Source of the DNA: Liolophura sinensis
Lineage: Eukaryota; Mollusca; Polyplacophora; Chitonida; Chitonidae
Assembly: GCF_032854445.1 (NCBI RefSeq)
Contig: NC_088303.1
Location: 24,189,501 to 24,221,264 of the forward strand
Reading direction: 5' to 3'
Length of the DNA: 31,764 bases
Below, in pieces: positions 1 through 10,179 of this stretch; position 1 is the stretch's first letter, and each line of letters starts with the position of its first letter. Position numbers and translations under genes: made by a program. A model generated the notes under the pieces. It had not been told where the DNA came from and made no database searches. It worked only from the letters and a program-made list of their open reading frames with translations.

Positions 1-307
1 ACTTTAATAAAATGACCTTATTACACAATCAAATTGTTGTGGCATTTGTTTTAGTTATTGTTCGATCCGCAAGTCTTTGATCAATTTCGTCTGCACATAA
101 ATTTAATTCTTGTAATTAAAATGTGAAGCAACTCATGGTAGCACAAGTCTTGTTCATGACGAATTTGCAAAACACTTTGACTGTAACTGTTATTTTAAGA
201 ATGTTACTAAGCATTTTCTGAAATGGAGAAAGAAGGCAGTCGAGATTTGTCTTGTTTTTTTTTTCCGGAAACAATATTTTACCTTCTTTGATTGAAGATC
301 TACTTAC

Positions 308-433
308 ACAAGTCAGTTGCATTTTTGAAGTAATGTAGTTCTGTCTCTAACTCCAGACGTTTAAGCCTCTCTGCGTTGAGATCGGCGCGTAAGACTTGTA
401 AGCCCTCTGTATCAGGGGTTGGGATAACTGAGC
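308..433 (-). CDS. Lectin paralogue, exon 3 (coiled coil)
   Basis: The acceptor TTTCCTGTCCAG|GCTCAG and the donor TTGT|GTAAGTAG bound 126 nt that are open in the phase-1 frame. The start resembles that of the lectin exon in the sister gene (SVIPTP against SGIIPSP after the split Cys codon). The rest is an amphipathic helix with L-x(2)-L-x(3)-L spacing. The exon is symmetric (1-1), so adding or removing it does not alter the frame. Confidence 0.65.
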
Positions 434-1802
434 CTGGACAGGAAACATTTTTGTTTCATTTTAAATACAAAAATGTTTTAAAATGAAACGATCTAGAAAA
501 GAAGCTGGTCTTCTCATACGCCTTATTAACAAAACAAAGAACATAAATTTCCCTTTTCCCCGGATTGAAACAGAGTCGTGGAACAAAGATGCTCAGCAAG
601 ATACATTTGCACCTTCTTAATAAAGAATATCACATCTTCCCCGAACTTAGTTGACAGGTTGATAGGAAAGCTTTAATAAAACGAAGCCATATTGGACTCA
701 AATACAGGAACGAAATCTCCCATTTGGTTAAACTATCAAAATATGGTAACATTTACGGTAACATCTATGTGGTAAGAATTTACTTACACTTGGTCATTGG
801 TTGTTGCTTTTCCTCTTTAGCTGCAAAGGAATGGCATGTTATTTCTATTACTCTGATTTTCTGAGATACTAGTAAAGTTATCCACCTTTTGTGTACCCCA
901 AAAGGAAATGGGTGTGCTGTGTGAGAAGGTATTGTCGTTATATCGACAGAGACATGCACCACAAACTCTATTCACACATGTTTATTCACTTGATTATAGT
1001 TTAATGCCAGAACTCAGGGATTCAGCTATAACATTGCTATCTACTTTTGTAAATGAAAGCCAGAATACCTTGGTTGAAAAAGAAAACCATGAACAAGTTA
1101 CCGACGAACTTTTCATCACGTGACGTAAAGGGGTGCACGCTACATTTAGCTAGACACTAAGAGATTTTAGCTAAGCAAAAGAAAACTATGTGTATTCGTG
1201 ATCCATCTAACAATGGTGAAGAATCTGTTCTCAGTTTGGATCGCTATCAAAAAGGAAAGCACAGGTGCTTGGCAAAAAGATTCGCTATGAATAAAATTCC
1301 GTACAAGTCCATGCATAACTTCATAAGTTGCAGACAGACAGACATTTATCACGTGTTAAAGTATTTTCCAGGTACCCAATCTCAGTGTTTGTGTGTCAGT
1401 GAAACATGACTGACAAAGGCACATTGCCACTGGTCCGGTTTTCTTTTACTTTCTACTCCGGAAATATGGGACAATTGAAAACTTTGATAATTAACAAGCT
1501 GTGTCAAGAAGTTAAGAAATAGGTTCCTACAAAGTTGAACCATATTTTTACGTTCATTGATTAACGAAGATCTTTCCAGCTGAATACTACTTACACTTGA
1601 CAAATTGTTGCTTCAGATGATGCAGCTCTTTATGTAGCTTTTCCAGCTCGTGTCTCACGTGTATCTCCCTAAGTGCGTCACCATGATGACCGCCTGACTC
1701 TGGGAGTCCAGTTATAGCATCTGGAGACTCCGCTATCCTTAGCTGAAACAGAAGACTGACAACGCCCAGCAAACAAACAAGCTGAATTTCTACAGACATC
1801 AT
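308..1802 (-). CDS. Secreted coiled-coil protein, H-type lectin paralogue, 3' end outside the window
   Basis: Exons 1802-1595, 820-788 and 433-308 join in frame at phase-1 junctions to give 122 residues before the window edge. The order is a signal peptide (about residues 1-24, MMSVEIQLVCLLGVVSLLFQ), a charged leucine-rich coiled coil, a 33-nt exon (KEEKQQPMTK), and a second coiled-coil exon with LRADLNAERLKRLELETEL. The architecture, exon phases, 33-nt exon and donor sequences match the H-type lectin gene at 19684-13951, so the missing last exon is expected to encode a lectin domain. That is inference: the window ends 307 bases after exon 3 and no lectin exon is seen. A C1q-type or other head domain is the main alternative. 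Confidence 0.65.
788..820 (-). CDS. Lectin paralogue, 33-nt exon 2
   Basis: The acceptor CCTTTGCAG|CTAAAG and the donor AAGT|GTAAGTAA enclose 11 codons' worth of sequence, reading KEEKQQPMTK between split codons. Length, phase and the final TK match the exon at 16587-16555. Confidence 0.68.
1595..1802 (-). CDS. Lectin paralogue, exon 1 (signal peptide, coiled coil)
   Basis: The exon has tandem ATG codons at 1802 and 1799. The first is taken as the start, and the upstream ATG near 1827 is out of frame and soon stops. After the signal peptide comes SPDAITGLPESGGHHGD, then a heptad stretch (HELEKLHKELHHLKQQFVK). The donor is AAGT|GTAAGTAG, phase 1. Confidence 0.68.
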
Positions 1803-1858
1803 TGATCTCAATGGTCTTGTCGGCAATTTTCCATGCTGACTTTGCAGTTTAATGTCAC

Positions 1859-1870
1859 ATATATATATAT
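1859..1870 (-). promoter_or_regulatory. AT-run, possible TATA box of the left lectin paralogue
   Basis: Six AT dinucleotides lie 57 nt upstream of the ATG at 1802, a place where a TATA element could act. It may equally be a short microsatellite. Confidence 0.3.
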
Positions 1871-2354
1871 TTTAGAAAGGGGCGTGGTCTTCTGAAGTCT
1901 GATTGTGAGAAATTGAACCGGTGGTTGTCACTGCAGGGTCTCTGTAGGGGAATTCCCTAACTTTCCCTCTAATGGAGGTTAATAGGGAACATGGTGTCAA
2001 ATATTTGACCATATATTGACAAGACGAGCGAAGTAAAACTGAACGTGTTACCCGTTTTCCATTTGAAAACTTTATCATTCTGGTCACAATAAATGGCAAA
2101 CTTAAGCCTAGTATAAGAATATATCGACAACTCTTTTGGGTCAGAAATTTTGCATTATGTTGTAATATAATTTCTGGTATACACAATTATGCATTACTTG
2201 TGATCCGTCAACCTGTAACCTAGTGCATGCTTCTTGCGTGTGTAAACTGTTTACTACTTGCAGTTCACAGCATCAATCGTATTATACTGTAAGGAAATAC
2301 TGTTACCGGCCCTATACCTATCAATAGTCATGAATATCTGGTACCATGCGTCTA

Positions 2355-2620
2355 TCTACCCACAAACATAGGTGTCTGTTCCCACATGTATGTCTACCAA
2401 TAAGCATGGATGTATGTTACCACGTATATGTCTACCCCCAAGCATGGGTGTATATTACCACGAGTATATCTACCAATAAGCATGGGTGTCTGTTACTACT
2501 TACATGTCTACTCACAAGCATGGGTGTCTGTTACCACGTGTATATCTACCAATAAGCATGGGTTTCTGTTACTAGGCGTATATCTGCAAATAAGCATAGG
2601 TGTCTGTTACCAGGCGTATG
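2355..2620. repeat. 38-bp tandem repeat, exactly 7 units
   Basis: Units begin TCTACCAATAAGCATGGGTG and differ by substitutions only. Seven units fill 266 bp with no length change. The open frames across it are a by-product, since 38 is not a multiple of three. Confidence 0.85.
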
Positions 2621-4115
2621 TTTAGTTCAGTTTCACCAAGTGATGAAGTAATGGTTTCATTGTTACATGATATGATCAGTTGTTCAAAGACAACAAATGG
2701 TATGTTGGTATTTGAGGTTAATGAAAGGTAAGGACAAACAAAAACTGGAAACTTTTGCAACTTCTGCATTTGACAGGTGCACGTCACAGAACATTGTATA
2801 TAACACTCCATGTATATCCACATACAAGTGGTAACATATTCTGGACAAATATATACCATAGTAACCGACGTAATGGGCACAAGCTCAGGTAATTGTCCCA
2901 CTGATATATATGTCCATCAAACATGGATTTACTCCTGTCCTAAATCTGGTAGCCCTCAAATAAGTGAAAAATTCTTAAATATGTCGTTAAACACTAATCA
3001 AAATCGTAAAATATATAATTCTAGCAGACATTAGGAGGAAGGGGATGTTGTGGCAATATTACTTATTACTCAAACCTACATTTTTTGTGAGTAATCACAA
3101 TGACTCTCGCCATTGCTGTAGCTGTGAGTTGAATTCCAGCTTATTCTGGCTTCTTCTCCGGTCATATTTGTATTGTATTTACCAATTCCATGAAGTGGTC
3201 GGATACTTTTTGCAACTGAATACCAATCACGCAAACAGTGATGCAGGAAAAGTTTCACAAAGCGCAGTAAATATCTGTTAAGATTCTTAGCATAACACCA
3301 TAAAGTTATGGGAATGTCTGTTACTGGTGAATGTAACAAGGCTGACCTACTATTTCGGTGAGAAATTTACACTTTTATATACCGGTTATCTGTGACCCCT
3401 AACCCTAACCAAAAAGTGCTGGACATCCTGCTGTAGAGCATAACTCAATATTTACTTACTAGAGACTTATGCCCATTGCAAAACGTAAGACAATATTACT
3501 GAAGGCGTTTGATGGACTAATGTTGAGACACTAGTCATTGCTGTCATAAGTTGTTGCATTGGTTGGTTGGTGACAGGAAATCGTTTTGGTCTTTGTACAA
3601 ATGCAAGTCCACATAAGATGTACCATTTAGAGAGTCTGTAGTTTCCATTAGATCCAGCAAGGTGGATATATATCAACCTTTGGTATATATATGTTGTTAA
3701 AGCTAGTAGAGAGAATGAGAAGGATCGACCTAATAATGAGCCTAATGATGACTACGTTTTAAGGATTTAGATAGCAGTATATCGGGTAGCCAATCGGAGT
3801 GGAGTAGTAAATGTCTGGGGGTGTGGTTTGTGACTCGGCAGTCTTAGATATGATTTTCCGTCTGGTCATGCCTTTTTTTTCATTTACCTTGCGACACAAA
3901 TAAGAACATACATGTTTCCAAATGAGAAAAAAAATATCGTTTATCATAAACATATAAAATTAAATTATAAAATCATAAGATGGCAAGTGATACGTTAACA
4001 ATTCTTCTCTCGCCAAGAACGTTGTGAATTCACATGCCAAGGATCATTGATAATGACACAAATTTGTCCATCTGCTTTCCACCGAAATATGACCGAAACC
4101 TTGACCACTGTTATG
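2621..4115. other. Unassigned sequence
   Basis: Only short open frames without family signatures or paired splice sites. A minor CCCTAACCCTAACC stretch lies near 3398. This lies on the 3' side of the decayed lectin exon. Confidence 0.5.
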
Positions 4116-4408
4116 TCAGTGCGTGACGAGACTATATGCCATCCAAGAAACTCCCGCTTTATAACATTCCAACGATGAAGGTAACGGACATCGTCTCCTT
4201 TGTAATTTCTCTAAAGAAAGGAAGGGCGACAATGTCACTTGTGGTGCTTATCGGTGTGTTTGATGCCGTCGACTGGTCGAGTTGAATCAGTCCCACTGTC
4301 ACCGCTGGTGGTTCGGTGAAATGCAACCTAAACCAAGTTGATTTCCTCGCATTGAAACACGAATAGCTAGGGGGATTGCAGTAAATACTGATTACTAGTC
4401 CACTTTCA
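4116..4408 (-). pseudogene. Decayed H-type lectin exon
   Basis: This aligns along its length with the lectin exon at 14255-13951. It shares ESG, YCNPP, the block FTEPPAVTVGL, and SWMA near the end. Two breaks are visible. The acceptor CAG of the intact copy corresponds to TAA here, and the only AG left would shift the frame. Near the C terminus a small deletion shifts the frame so that a TAA stop falls at 4161-4159, before the conserved Tyr and VSW motif, which continue in another frame to a TGA at 4118-4116. No signal-peptide or 33-nt exon was found upstream. It is a relic of a third family member. Confidence 0.78.
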
Positions 4409-4636
4409 CTTAACAGAGGAAATGAAAATACAGGATGAATTGATATAACATTTTTCCAATCACTGTGACACAGCCACCTTCATTAGAACTTAAATATGAC
4501 AATAAAGTATAGGATAACACTGAGCACTGAGACACAGGTTATAATACTGGACAGGAGTGATATCAGCAAAACAAAGATTAGTGTGACTTTTCGGGATAAG
4601 ATTAAGATAAAGGACACTAGAGCCTGACTTAAAGGA

Positions 4637-4850
4637 TTTATTTATTTATTTGATTGTTTTCTTTACGCCGTACTCAAGAATATTTCACTTTTACGACGGC
4701 GGCCATGGTGGGAGGAAACCGGGCAGATCCCGCGGGAAACCCACGACCTTCCCTAGGTTGCTGCAAGACCTTCCCAATTACGGCCGGAGAGGAAGCCAGC
4801 ACGAGCTGGATTTAAACTCACAGCGACCGAATTGGTGAGAGGTTGCTGGG
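4637..4850 (-). mobile_element. tRNA-derived SINE, nearly complete, head damaged
   Basis: Read on the minus strand it runs from a tRNA-like part with a box B-like TTTAAATCCAGC, through GGCTTCCTCTCCGGCCGTAA and a CCGGTTTCCTCCCACC block, to TTCTTGAGTACGGCGTAAAG and a tail of AAATA repeats. The box A end is missing. This family recurs at six other places in the window. Confidence 0.7.
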
Positions 4851-5312
4851 TAATTACTGATTACTGATGGGTAATTATTGAACACTGCCATTTCCACTTA
4901 TCAAGTGACATTCTCGTAAAGAAAAAAGAAGATTTTCTCTCATTTGTCCATAACATTTTATGGGGTAAAAATGTAGGTTTGAGTAATAAGTAATATTTTA
5001 TGTTGGCTAGTATAGTTTTAAAAACTCGCCAAATAAACATTAAGATAACATAAAAACATGTATAATATATCGGGAAGGGCGGAAACAGACCTAAACAGCC
5101 CCTTCTTTCTCACTCAACTTTTAATGCGGAATTCTTACAATATAATAAAAGACTGACGACCCCTTTCCAGTTTAAGTCAGTTAGAGTTTGATTCTAACTG
5201 TTCATGTATATGCACATACACGCGCCTTAGCACCACGGGTTAAGCAGAAATAGGTAACAAAATGAAGTATAATGAGTTCTTATCGTCATATGACGACGTA
5301 TACTCCAAGTAT

Positions 5313-5371
5313 GCATACATACATACTTACATACACACATACATACATCCATACACACATACACACACTTA
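5313..5371. repeat. CATA/CACA microsatellite
   Basis: Imperfect CATA repeats mixed with CACA. Confidence 0.85.
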
Positions 5372-5498
5372 AATACAAAATGCAGTGAATTCTCGCAATT
5401 TATTGCACGTTGCTGGTTAAGGATTTATCAAAATGCTGTGTTGTCATCACATTTCATAGAGAATGACATTAAAGCATTGTAATGGGGTCAGGTTCTTT

Positions 5499-5606
5499 GG
5501 AGAGGAAACCAGCATGAGCTGGACTTGAACTCACAGTGACTGCATTGGCGAGAGGCTCCTGCGTCATTGCGTCGCGCTGGCACGCTAACAACTTAGCCAC
5601 GGTGGC
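5499..5606 (-). mobile_element. SINE fragment, tRNA-like head only
   Basis: Only the head is present on the minus strand: box A-like TGGCTAAGTTGTTAG (5599-5585), box B-like GAGTTCAAGTCC (5532-5521) and the start of the body. The tail is absent. Confidence 0.65.
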
Positions 5607-5699
5607 AAAACCTAGGGGCAAACACAGTAGATTACACCACTTAGCCGTGTAAACAAGCATAATAACTTTAAAAGACATACATGTACTGTTTATTAACAT

Positions 5700-6600
5700 T
5701 TTACTATACTATCATACCTGTACTCGATGTATAGTAAAGGGCTAGCACACTTGCATTTCAGTTTGCTAAATGTTTGTTCATACTCTTTATTCGACATCTG
5801 ACATCTACCTATGCGGTAGACCAATGACTGTGAGAATATCAAAAAACGATGTTTTATGGAAACGGTTAGTGGCGAAGCAGTGGTACAAATGACACGATGG
5901 CACGAAATGATGGTATAACAAGCTATGCATGGTCATAGTGCCCTAGATTCTTGTGATCGTCCCATTCTTTCGTATCTTCGTCTCATCGCTTCCGGTCATC
6001 GTCCTATTGCAGAATCGCCACGCATCATCACTTCGTGTCATTGTTCATCGCTCTGTACCATCGTCTGGCGATACTACGGTGAAACAGTCGTACGATGAGG
6101 CTCTTCATAAGGTACCTTTGTAGAAGTTTTATGTAACTTTACAACACTGAGTCTGTGATGAGTACGATAAATCTTTGTGATCATTTATCTTTGTCTAATT
6201 CAATAATACCAAGAAAGTCAATAATTTATGTATTTGAATGTTGGTTAACGTCACTCTGAAGAAATTTTCACTTACTACTATACTACTATACTTGTTAATT
6301 TTATCGGGTGGAAGAAATCAAAATTCCCGCAGTATCAACCTTGGCAAGTTACTGAGGGATTTTAGTCCCACATGAAAGAGAGGATTTTACATCGCATTTC
6401 ATGTGTCCTGGCGATTGAATGGCAGCGCCTTTAACCCACAATTCAAAATTCAATTCTATTCAATTCAATTCAATTCAATACTATAGATTTCCAAAAATGC
6501 AGGTAATTTCATCCAAAAAAGTACCTACTGTAATAAGGGGAAAATAATAATAAGAATGTTTTAACACGACACATAATCATCTAAATACTTTGGACTGGAC
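5700..6600. other. Unassigned sequence with a repetitive core
   Basis: At 5880-6070 short phrases of the type TCGTCxxATCGT and ACGATGG recur irregularly on both strands, which looks like an old decayed simple repeat. The rest shows nothing recognisable; an LTR was sought here without success. Confidence 0.4.
6442..6480. repeat. ATTCA microsatellite
   Basis: Repeats of ATTCA/CAATT, about seven units. Confidence 0.8.
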
Positions 6601-6639
6601 TTGAGCCTTCTCGATCATATGGCGAGCGTCTGGCAGATG

Positions 6640-6830
6640 TGCTTCACCCTTTGACGGATTCACAACAGCACTTTCCTCTGATTGCGGTGTATATAAACGC
6701 CTTAAGAAAAAGGAATTGCGTCTGTAGCTAACACCATTTTTAGACTCAATAACAGTTTGTTTCGCTTTCACATTGTGCGGATCGTGTTCAGATGTTGTTG
6801 TCAACTTATTCTCTCTCTGCGGACAGAGCA
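6640..6830 (-). pseudogene. Integrase C-terminal remnant
   Basis: The phrases RENKLTTTSEHDPHNV, KQTVIESKNGVSYRRN and FFLRRLYTP match the C-terminal DNA-binding end of Ty3/gypsy integrases, where a polyprotein usually ends KKYHTP-like. It marks the approximate 3' limit of the coding part. Confidence 0.55.
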
Positions 6831-7009
6831 GAACTTAATCAACAGATGCAAGGTCATTTGTGGCAGTGTGCCTTTTCCCGTTAATGTACAATTTTCCTTT
6901 TTCTTTTCTCTCAAAATCACGATCGGGAATGCCTGGGTAATTTTCCTCTGCAATATCTGATGTCAATGCAGCAAGTTTGGTTCTGACTTTTCGACAAAAC
7001 AATAACTCA

Positions 7010-7739
7010 CTAGTGTGGATTGCTTTTAACAGAGTTCTGTTCTGTTATGTCGGTCCAATTAGACGTTCGCTTGTTCGCTTGAGCGACCGATATATGTATT
7101 ACACCGTTTTCACTCGAATACGATTTCATTTCATCACTTACAATTGTCGTCCATAGTCGCACGTAATTTAATACTGAAAACTGTTCCGCAAACATTTCGC
7201 ATAAACCTTCTATCACTTAAAAGGATGTCGTTTAATTAATGACAGCAATTTCATAATACCCGCTGTTATAGTCGACAACTACAAGACGGTTTTCTCCTGC
7301 AAGAAATGGTCCCATGATATGAATGACTAGACTTTGTATAGGTACAACGGGAAAATCGGTTCGTTTCACAGGCTTTTGGGTTAGATGGTTGGGATGCGAC
7401 TTGCCATATGTGACGTGGTCTACAGGTTCCTTCAACATCTACATCTACATCTATCCCTGATCACCAAACTTTCTCTTAAGCTCTCTGTTCTCTATTTTGG
7501 TTTGACAACACCCTGATGGCCTTCGTAAGCTAAGTTCAATACATGTTTTCGAAGTTGGCACAAAAATTCTAGAACCTCGTAAGACTAAATTTCCAAGTGA
7601 GCTCAGCTCATTTATAGTAGATTTGAATTTTCTCCGACAGTCGTCTAATCTACCAGATCGTAGGTATTTTCTTCCAGCTTTCAATTCACCGTCAGTTTCA
7701 GAAGCGTGTTCCATTTCGTTAACAGACACTGTCTTCGGA
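7010..7739 (-). pseudogene. Integrase remnant of the Ty3/gypsy relic
   Basis: Typical phrases are NELSSLGNLVLRGSRIFVP, HIMGPFLAGENRLVVVDYNS, MIEGLCEMFAEQF and SDEMKSYSSENGVIH. The first catalytic Asp expected in the IDxxGP-type motif is His (IHIMGP). The zinc-finger region and the region around the last catalytic residue are scrambled. It could not be active. Confidence 0.7.
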
Positions 7740-8325
7740 ACTGCACTCAGCGGATTGAAATAGACGTATTCTTCAGCTACATTCCTCGCGATTCTTTATG
7801 TTTGTAAAACTCGACAACGCGTCTGCGACGTTTTGTGTACCTGTCCTATATACAACTTTGAAATCATACGCTTGCAATCTAAGCTCAAAGCGTTCCATCC
7901 AAGCTGCCGGTTTGAGCGCCGCTAATAGATCACTTTTAGCTGTTTTTAATCAGTGATGAGTTCAAGCGGCTTGGCGTACACGTACATGTGAAATTTCTTA
8001 CACGTCCGGACCAAAGATATAGCCGCTTTTTCGGTCAACATCTGACACACTACGACTTGCGTATGCGATAACGCGGAGTTCCCTTGATCAAGAATTGCGC
8101 CTAAGCCTACTGGACTTCGGTCTGCAATTACCTGTATTCGCGCTATTTTGTCATAGAATGCTAACGTTTTTTCATCATTGAGGCAATCTTTTAACTTACC
8201 AAACGCTCTCTGCTGTTCTTTCCCACATTTAAGAGTAAAACCTTACTCTTAAATGTGGCAATCGTTGCCATATCGCTGATAAACCTAGCCCTACAGCTCA
8301 CAACACCCACAAAACTTCTAATTTC
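7740..8325 (-). pseudogene. RT thumb and RNase H remnant of the Ty3/gypsy relic
   Basis: Pieces read TSEIRSFVGVVSCRARFISD (RT thumb), KLKDCLNDEKTLAFYDKIAR, VIADRSPVGLGAILDQGN (RNase H start), ERFELRLQAYDFKVVYRTG and NVADALS (RNase H end). They are spread over several frames. A 16-bp hairpin at 8223-8258 sits where the thumb passes into RNase H. Confidence 0.7.
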
Positions 8326-8366
8326 GGACGTAGATATATGGGGTTTTACATTTCTTACAAATATTC

Positions 8367-8460
8367 TCACATGTTATCGTCAATCACTTTACATGATGCC
8401 CCTGAATCAATTAGACAGATTACATTAACACCACCGATATCCAAATCAACTGTCCAAATT
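8367..8460 (-). pseudogene. Aspartic protease remnant of the Ty3/gypsy relic
   Basis: The frame reads VDLDIGGVNVICLIDSGASC, with the catalytic DSGA at 8408-8397, then hits a TGA at 8369-8367. Only the N-terminal part of the protease remains. Confidence 0.65.
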
Positions 8461-8732
8461 CAAAGAAAAGACGTATTCATCGTCACTGCCAGAATCACCC
8501 CTCAGGCAGTTTACCATTTCTGTTCTGGTTGCGTCTTAGAATCCAGTTGCTTTGTTTTGTGCTTTTCTCAACATAGTTCTCTCGTATTGCTATACACCTG
8601 TCTGACTAGTGCCCGGCAATTCATGGCATGTTGCACTGTGCTCGTTATTCTTAGCCTGGCAGCATTCATCAATCGAGTTATGTCATTACACCCACCCCCT
8701 CCCTCCCACATCGATAGCACATATCTTTCAGG

Positions 8733-9282
8733 TTAGATCTTGTGGATTTTGACACGGATACTTTGTTTCCATGTAGAGTTAATGAGCGATGACTCTCCGC
8801 GTTTGCGGTTATTGTGTTGGACTGTAGTTCGGCTGCTTCTAGTGCACGTGACACATCCTGAAACTGTTTCAGTGTCAGGCCACCCCACTTTTTCCATAAA
8901 CTTCCGTCTCTGACTGAACGAACTGCATGTGTCTATCACGTGATCCCATCTGTGTTCATCTTTTTGTGTCCCGAAATCACACACTTCTGCTTTCTGTTTG
9001 AGTCTCGTCACAATTTTGTCAACGGTCTTGTTTTCTTCTTGCTTCATTTGACGAAATAAATATCTTTCATATGGCACGTTTGCTTTTGGCACGAAGTACC
9101 TATCGAGTATTTCCAGCGCACGTTCATAATCAGCATCATCCCTGGATTTTCACGTCTTGGACTTCCAAACCTGCAGCAAACAGCAAAGCAAGTTTTTGCC
9201 CCCGGTTGGTGATATTTTTCGCCCGGATGTACAGCTCGAAGGCTCGCTTCCATCTAGGTGCAAAGGGTGGTTTCCTCCCCAT
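8733..9282 (-). pseudogene. gag of the Ty3/gypsy relic
   Basis: The frame begins MGRKPPFAPRWKRAFELY, with the gag-type phrase LALLFAAGLEVQDV, and stops at a TGA. A second frame then continues with YERALEILDRYFVPKANV, the capsid-like YLFRQMKQEENKTVDKIV and FGTQKDEHRWDHVID. One shift separates the halves. Such gag proteins package the element's RNA. Confidence 0.7.
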
Positions 9283-9795
9283 TCACATTGAAGTCTGAGA
9301 CAGGCGTAATCTCCCTCTTCCCTTTGCAATGGTTATTAGTTTTGCTCCTCGTCGTCAGCTGTAGTGTCTATGATTCGGATTTAACATCATCTAAAGCTCA
9401 GATTCAACCATGCTTTATTGCCTGTCATTCTGATTAATACAAAATGTGTAACCCGACGTAATCAGGTGTTACAAGTATAATAAACGGAGCGGACTTGTAC
9501 ACAACAGTAACCAACTGAATTTAACATAACTAGAACTGCCTGCAGTTTTACGGCTTCCAAGCAGCATTCACGTATGGTTTGAGTATAGTTTCGGGACATA
9601 GCGATATTTCTAACAGTCGCGGATAAACATAGTGGTGCTGGTATTTTACGATACACAGTAATATACCTGCTGTCAGCAGATGAAATTCTGTTCCCCTACC
9701 CACAGCCATACACATATACCAGTGGTAACAACAACAGCAGCGCCAACAGAACTCTAACCACTGCAATCCCAGGCAAAGAACACACTAGCACGAGG

Positions 9796-10179
9796 TCAGA
9801 TGAAAGACCATTAAAAATAGTTTATATAGTTTGATTTATTTTTAGAACATTTTTCCACCTAGTAAAATGCATTAAAATCTTTGGATTCTACTGTTGCCTT
9901 TTCTATAGTTGGACCAGTGACGTCACTTTTTTTGCCACTTGATGCACATAGACAGCTATATTCCATCACTCAAAATGCATCTTCATTTACAGCTATGGAT
10001 GTATTCAAGAGAAAAGGAACTATTTCAAGCCAAAATCTTGCTGTGACTTCACTGATAGTATCTGGGTCACAAAAGACCACCGTATAATATGTTTCAAATG
10101 TATTTTAGTCGATTTGAAAAATTCTAAAAAAGTAAATGAAACTAATTTCTTGGACAGTGTTTAATGGTCTTTCATCTGA
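9796..10179. mobile_element. MITE-like element with terminal inverted repeats
   Basis: TCAGATGAAAGACCATTAAA at 9796-9815 is repeated perfectly in inverse orientation at 10160-10179. The next 70 or so bases inside each end also match each other imperfectly (for example AGTTTGATTTATTTTTAGAA against AGTTTCATTTACTTTTTTAGAA), so the arms are near 90 bp. No transposase frame lies within. I see no clear target duplication. Confidence 0.55.

Larger units (their letters stand above)
6620..9285 (-). mobile_element. Defective Ty3/gypsy-type LTR retrotransposon (internal part)
   Basis: On the minus strand, in the order of a gag-pol element, the following can be recognised: gag (9282-8733), an aspartic protease motif (about 8460-8380), the RT thumb and RNase H region (8325-7740), the integrase zinc region and core (7740-7010), and an integrase C-terminal segment (about 6830-6640). 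Frames are broken by many stops and shifts. Most of the RT (fingers and palm, with its YxDD motif) is missing between the protease and thumb segments. I found no convincing LTR pair or primer-binding site. It is a dead relic. Confidence 0.8.

Noticed and set aside
3395-3411. CCCTAACCCTAACC, telomere-like
   Set aside because: Just over two units, which is expected by chance and shows no array.
5499-5606. Possible functional tRNA gene
   Set aside because: Boxes A and B are present, but the sequence matches the SINE family and I could not fold a clean cloverleaf.
8338-8736. 132-codon plus-strand frame
   Set aside because: It is the opposite strand of the Ty3/gypsy protease and gag region, where recognisable motifs are on the minus strand.
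9690-9765. Signal-peptide-like hydrophobic stretch on the minus strand, ending near a GTAGGG donor
   Set aside because: No ATG is in frame upstream and no partner exon was found, though a non-AUG or spliced start cannot be excluded.
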